A stretch of 15,961 nucleotides of DNA, taken from assembly GCA_945981915.1 (NCBI GenBank), contig CAMFRJ010000005.1, positions 1 to 15,961 on the forward strand. The letters are read 5' to 3'. This stretch comes from an uncultured Erysipelotrichaceae bacterium (lineage in GTDB: Bacteria > Bacillota_I > Bacilli_A > Erysipelotrichales > Coprobacillaceae). A program made the position numbers and the translations under genes. Positions 15,355 through 15,961 of the stretch are shown piece by piece. Under the pieces are notes generated by a model. It made no database searches. It saw nothing but the letters and a program-made list of their open reading frames with translations, and was not told the DNA's origin. Positions within the stretch are counted from its first letter, which is position 1; the number at the start of each line of letters is the position of its first letter.

Positions 15355-15937
15355 ATGAATCAAACAATACAAGAATTATACAATAGAAAATCAGTTCGTG
15401 TTTATAGTGATGAACCAATTAGTGATGAAGAAAAAAAGATGATTATGAATGCTGCTTTACAAGCACCAACTGCAGGGAATATGGCATTATATTCCATGAT
15501 TGATATTCAAGATCAAGAAGTGAAAGAAATACTTGCAAAAAGATGTGATAATCAACCATTTATCGCTAAAGCACCATTTGTTTTAGTGTTTTTAGCAGAT
15601 TATCAAAAATGGTATGATATGTTTAATGAATACACAATAGGTGTACCTCAATTAGAAGAATCAGATTTATTTTTAGCTGCACAGGATTGTATCATTGCAG
15701 CTCAAAATGCAGTTGTTGCAGCTGAGTCTTTAGGTATTGGAAGTTGTTATATAGGAGATATATTAGAAAATTTTGAAGCAAATAAAGAATTGTTGAATTT
15801 ACCAAAATATGCAGTCCCATTTATGATGCTTGTTTTTGGTAAACCAACTGAACAACAAAAAAGAAGAATAAAACCAAAACGATTTGATCTAGATGATATG
15901 GTACATATTAATAGTTATCATCATAAATCAATTGAAG
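15355..15937 (+). CDS. FMN nitroreductase-family oxidoreductase (3' truncated by contig end)
   Basis: This is an NAD(P)H-dependent flavoprotein of the nitroreductase family (NfsA/FRP-like), cytosolic, with unknown physiological substrate. The start is clear: AGGGGG (15343-15348) is 6 nt before the ATG. The FMN-binding N-terminus RKSVRVYSDEPIS (residues 12-24) is present. APTAGNMALYSMIDI (37-51) is present as well, and AAESLGIGSCYIGDI lies further on. PFMMLVFGKPTEQQKRRIKPKRF near the end is the usual phosphate-contacting tail region of NfsA-type proteins. About 194 codons are genuine, and family members have roughly 240, so the C-terminal part is missing. The frame stays open to the window end, but the last 24 bases are sequencing adapter, so the apparent final residues (AVSYTHLR) are not real past the adapter junction. 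It is divergent from pepT. Confidence 0.88.
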
Positions 15938-15961
15938 CTGTCTCTTATACACATCTCCGAG
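15938..15961. other. Untrimmed Nextera transposase adapter at the contig end
   Basis: The window ends with CTGTCTCTTATACACATCT, the 19-bp Tn5 mosaic end used in Nextera libraries, followed by CCGAG, the first bases of the index-side adapter. This is library sequence, not genome, and it shows that the window reaches the end of an assembled contig. Confidence 0.96.

Noticed and set aside
1..15961. CRISPR arrays, tRNA or rRNA genes, insertion sequences, prophage or defence genes.
   Set aside because: I saw no regular spacer-repeat array, tRNA cloverleaf, transposase, integrase or known defence motif on either strand.

Overview
The window reads as a low-GC, AT-rich Firmicute chromosome segment. 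Purine-rich Shine-Dalgarno sites (AAGGAG/AGGAGG), compact operons and short U-tailed terminators all fit this. The protein set suggests an anaerobic, peptide-using gut fermenter of the Erysipelotrichia/Coprobacillus type; that placement is inference from gene style, because no rRNA or phylogenetic marker was compared. The right end is a contig end: the last 24 bases are untrimmed Nextera adapter, not genome.

Layout. (1) 1-3471, plus strand: the tail of an unidentified gene, then mtaB (tRNA methylthiotransferase), a divergent MurE-type ligase and deoC (deoxyribose-phosphate aldolase), tightly packed and closed by a terminator. (2) 3480-4180, minus strand: a regulator made only of two PTS-regulation domains (PRDs), with no RNA-binding or DNA-binding domain visible. 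(3) 4181-4431: a divergent control region holding a 17-bp direct repeat with 21-bp spacing, a short palindrome, an 8-bp inverted repeat touching the -35, and a good sigma-A promoter. (4) 4432-7002: a pyruvate formate-lyase in pieces. A 687-aa catalytic core carries the Cys-Cys pair but no glycyl-radical domain. A 68-aa protein follows that resembles the start of the radical domain but ends in a Cys-bearing acidic tail. Last is an 80-aa free glycyl-radical domain with RVSGYA. Each has its own ribosome binding site, and a terminator follows. (5) 7003-12771: a promoter region and an oligopeptide ABC transporter in the order oppB-oppC-oppD-oppF-oppA, closed by a hairpin with a poor U tract. (6) 12785-14011: an M24 (Xaa-Pro-type) peptidase that probably depends on read-through from opp. 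(7) 14010-15255: a bidirectional terminator and a convergent pepT (peptidase T). (8) 15256-15937: divergent promoters and a 3'-truncated nitroreductase.

How they work together. Opp imports peptides, and the M24 peptidase and PepT can degrade them in the cytosol. The split PFL would convert pyruvate plus CoA to acetyl-CoA plus formate under anaerobiosis, with the radical carried on an exchangeable small subunit. It would need a radical-SAM activase encoded outside the window. The most interesting element is this split PFL operon, including its unexplained middle protein and the adjacent PRD-only regulator.
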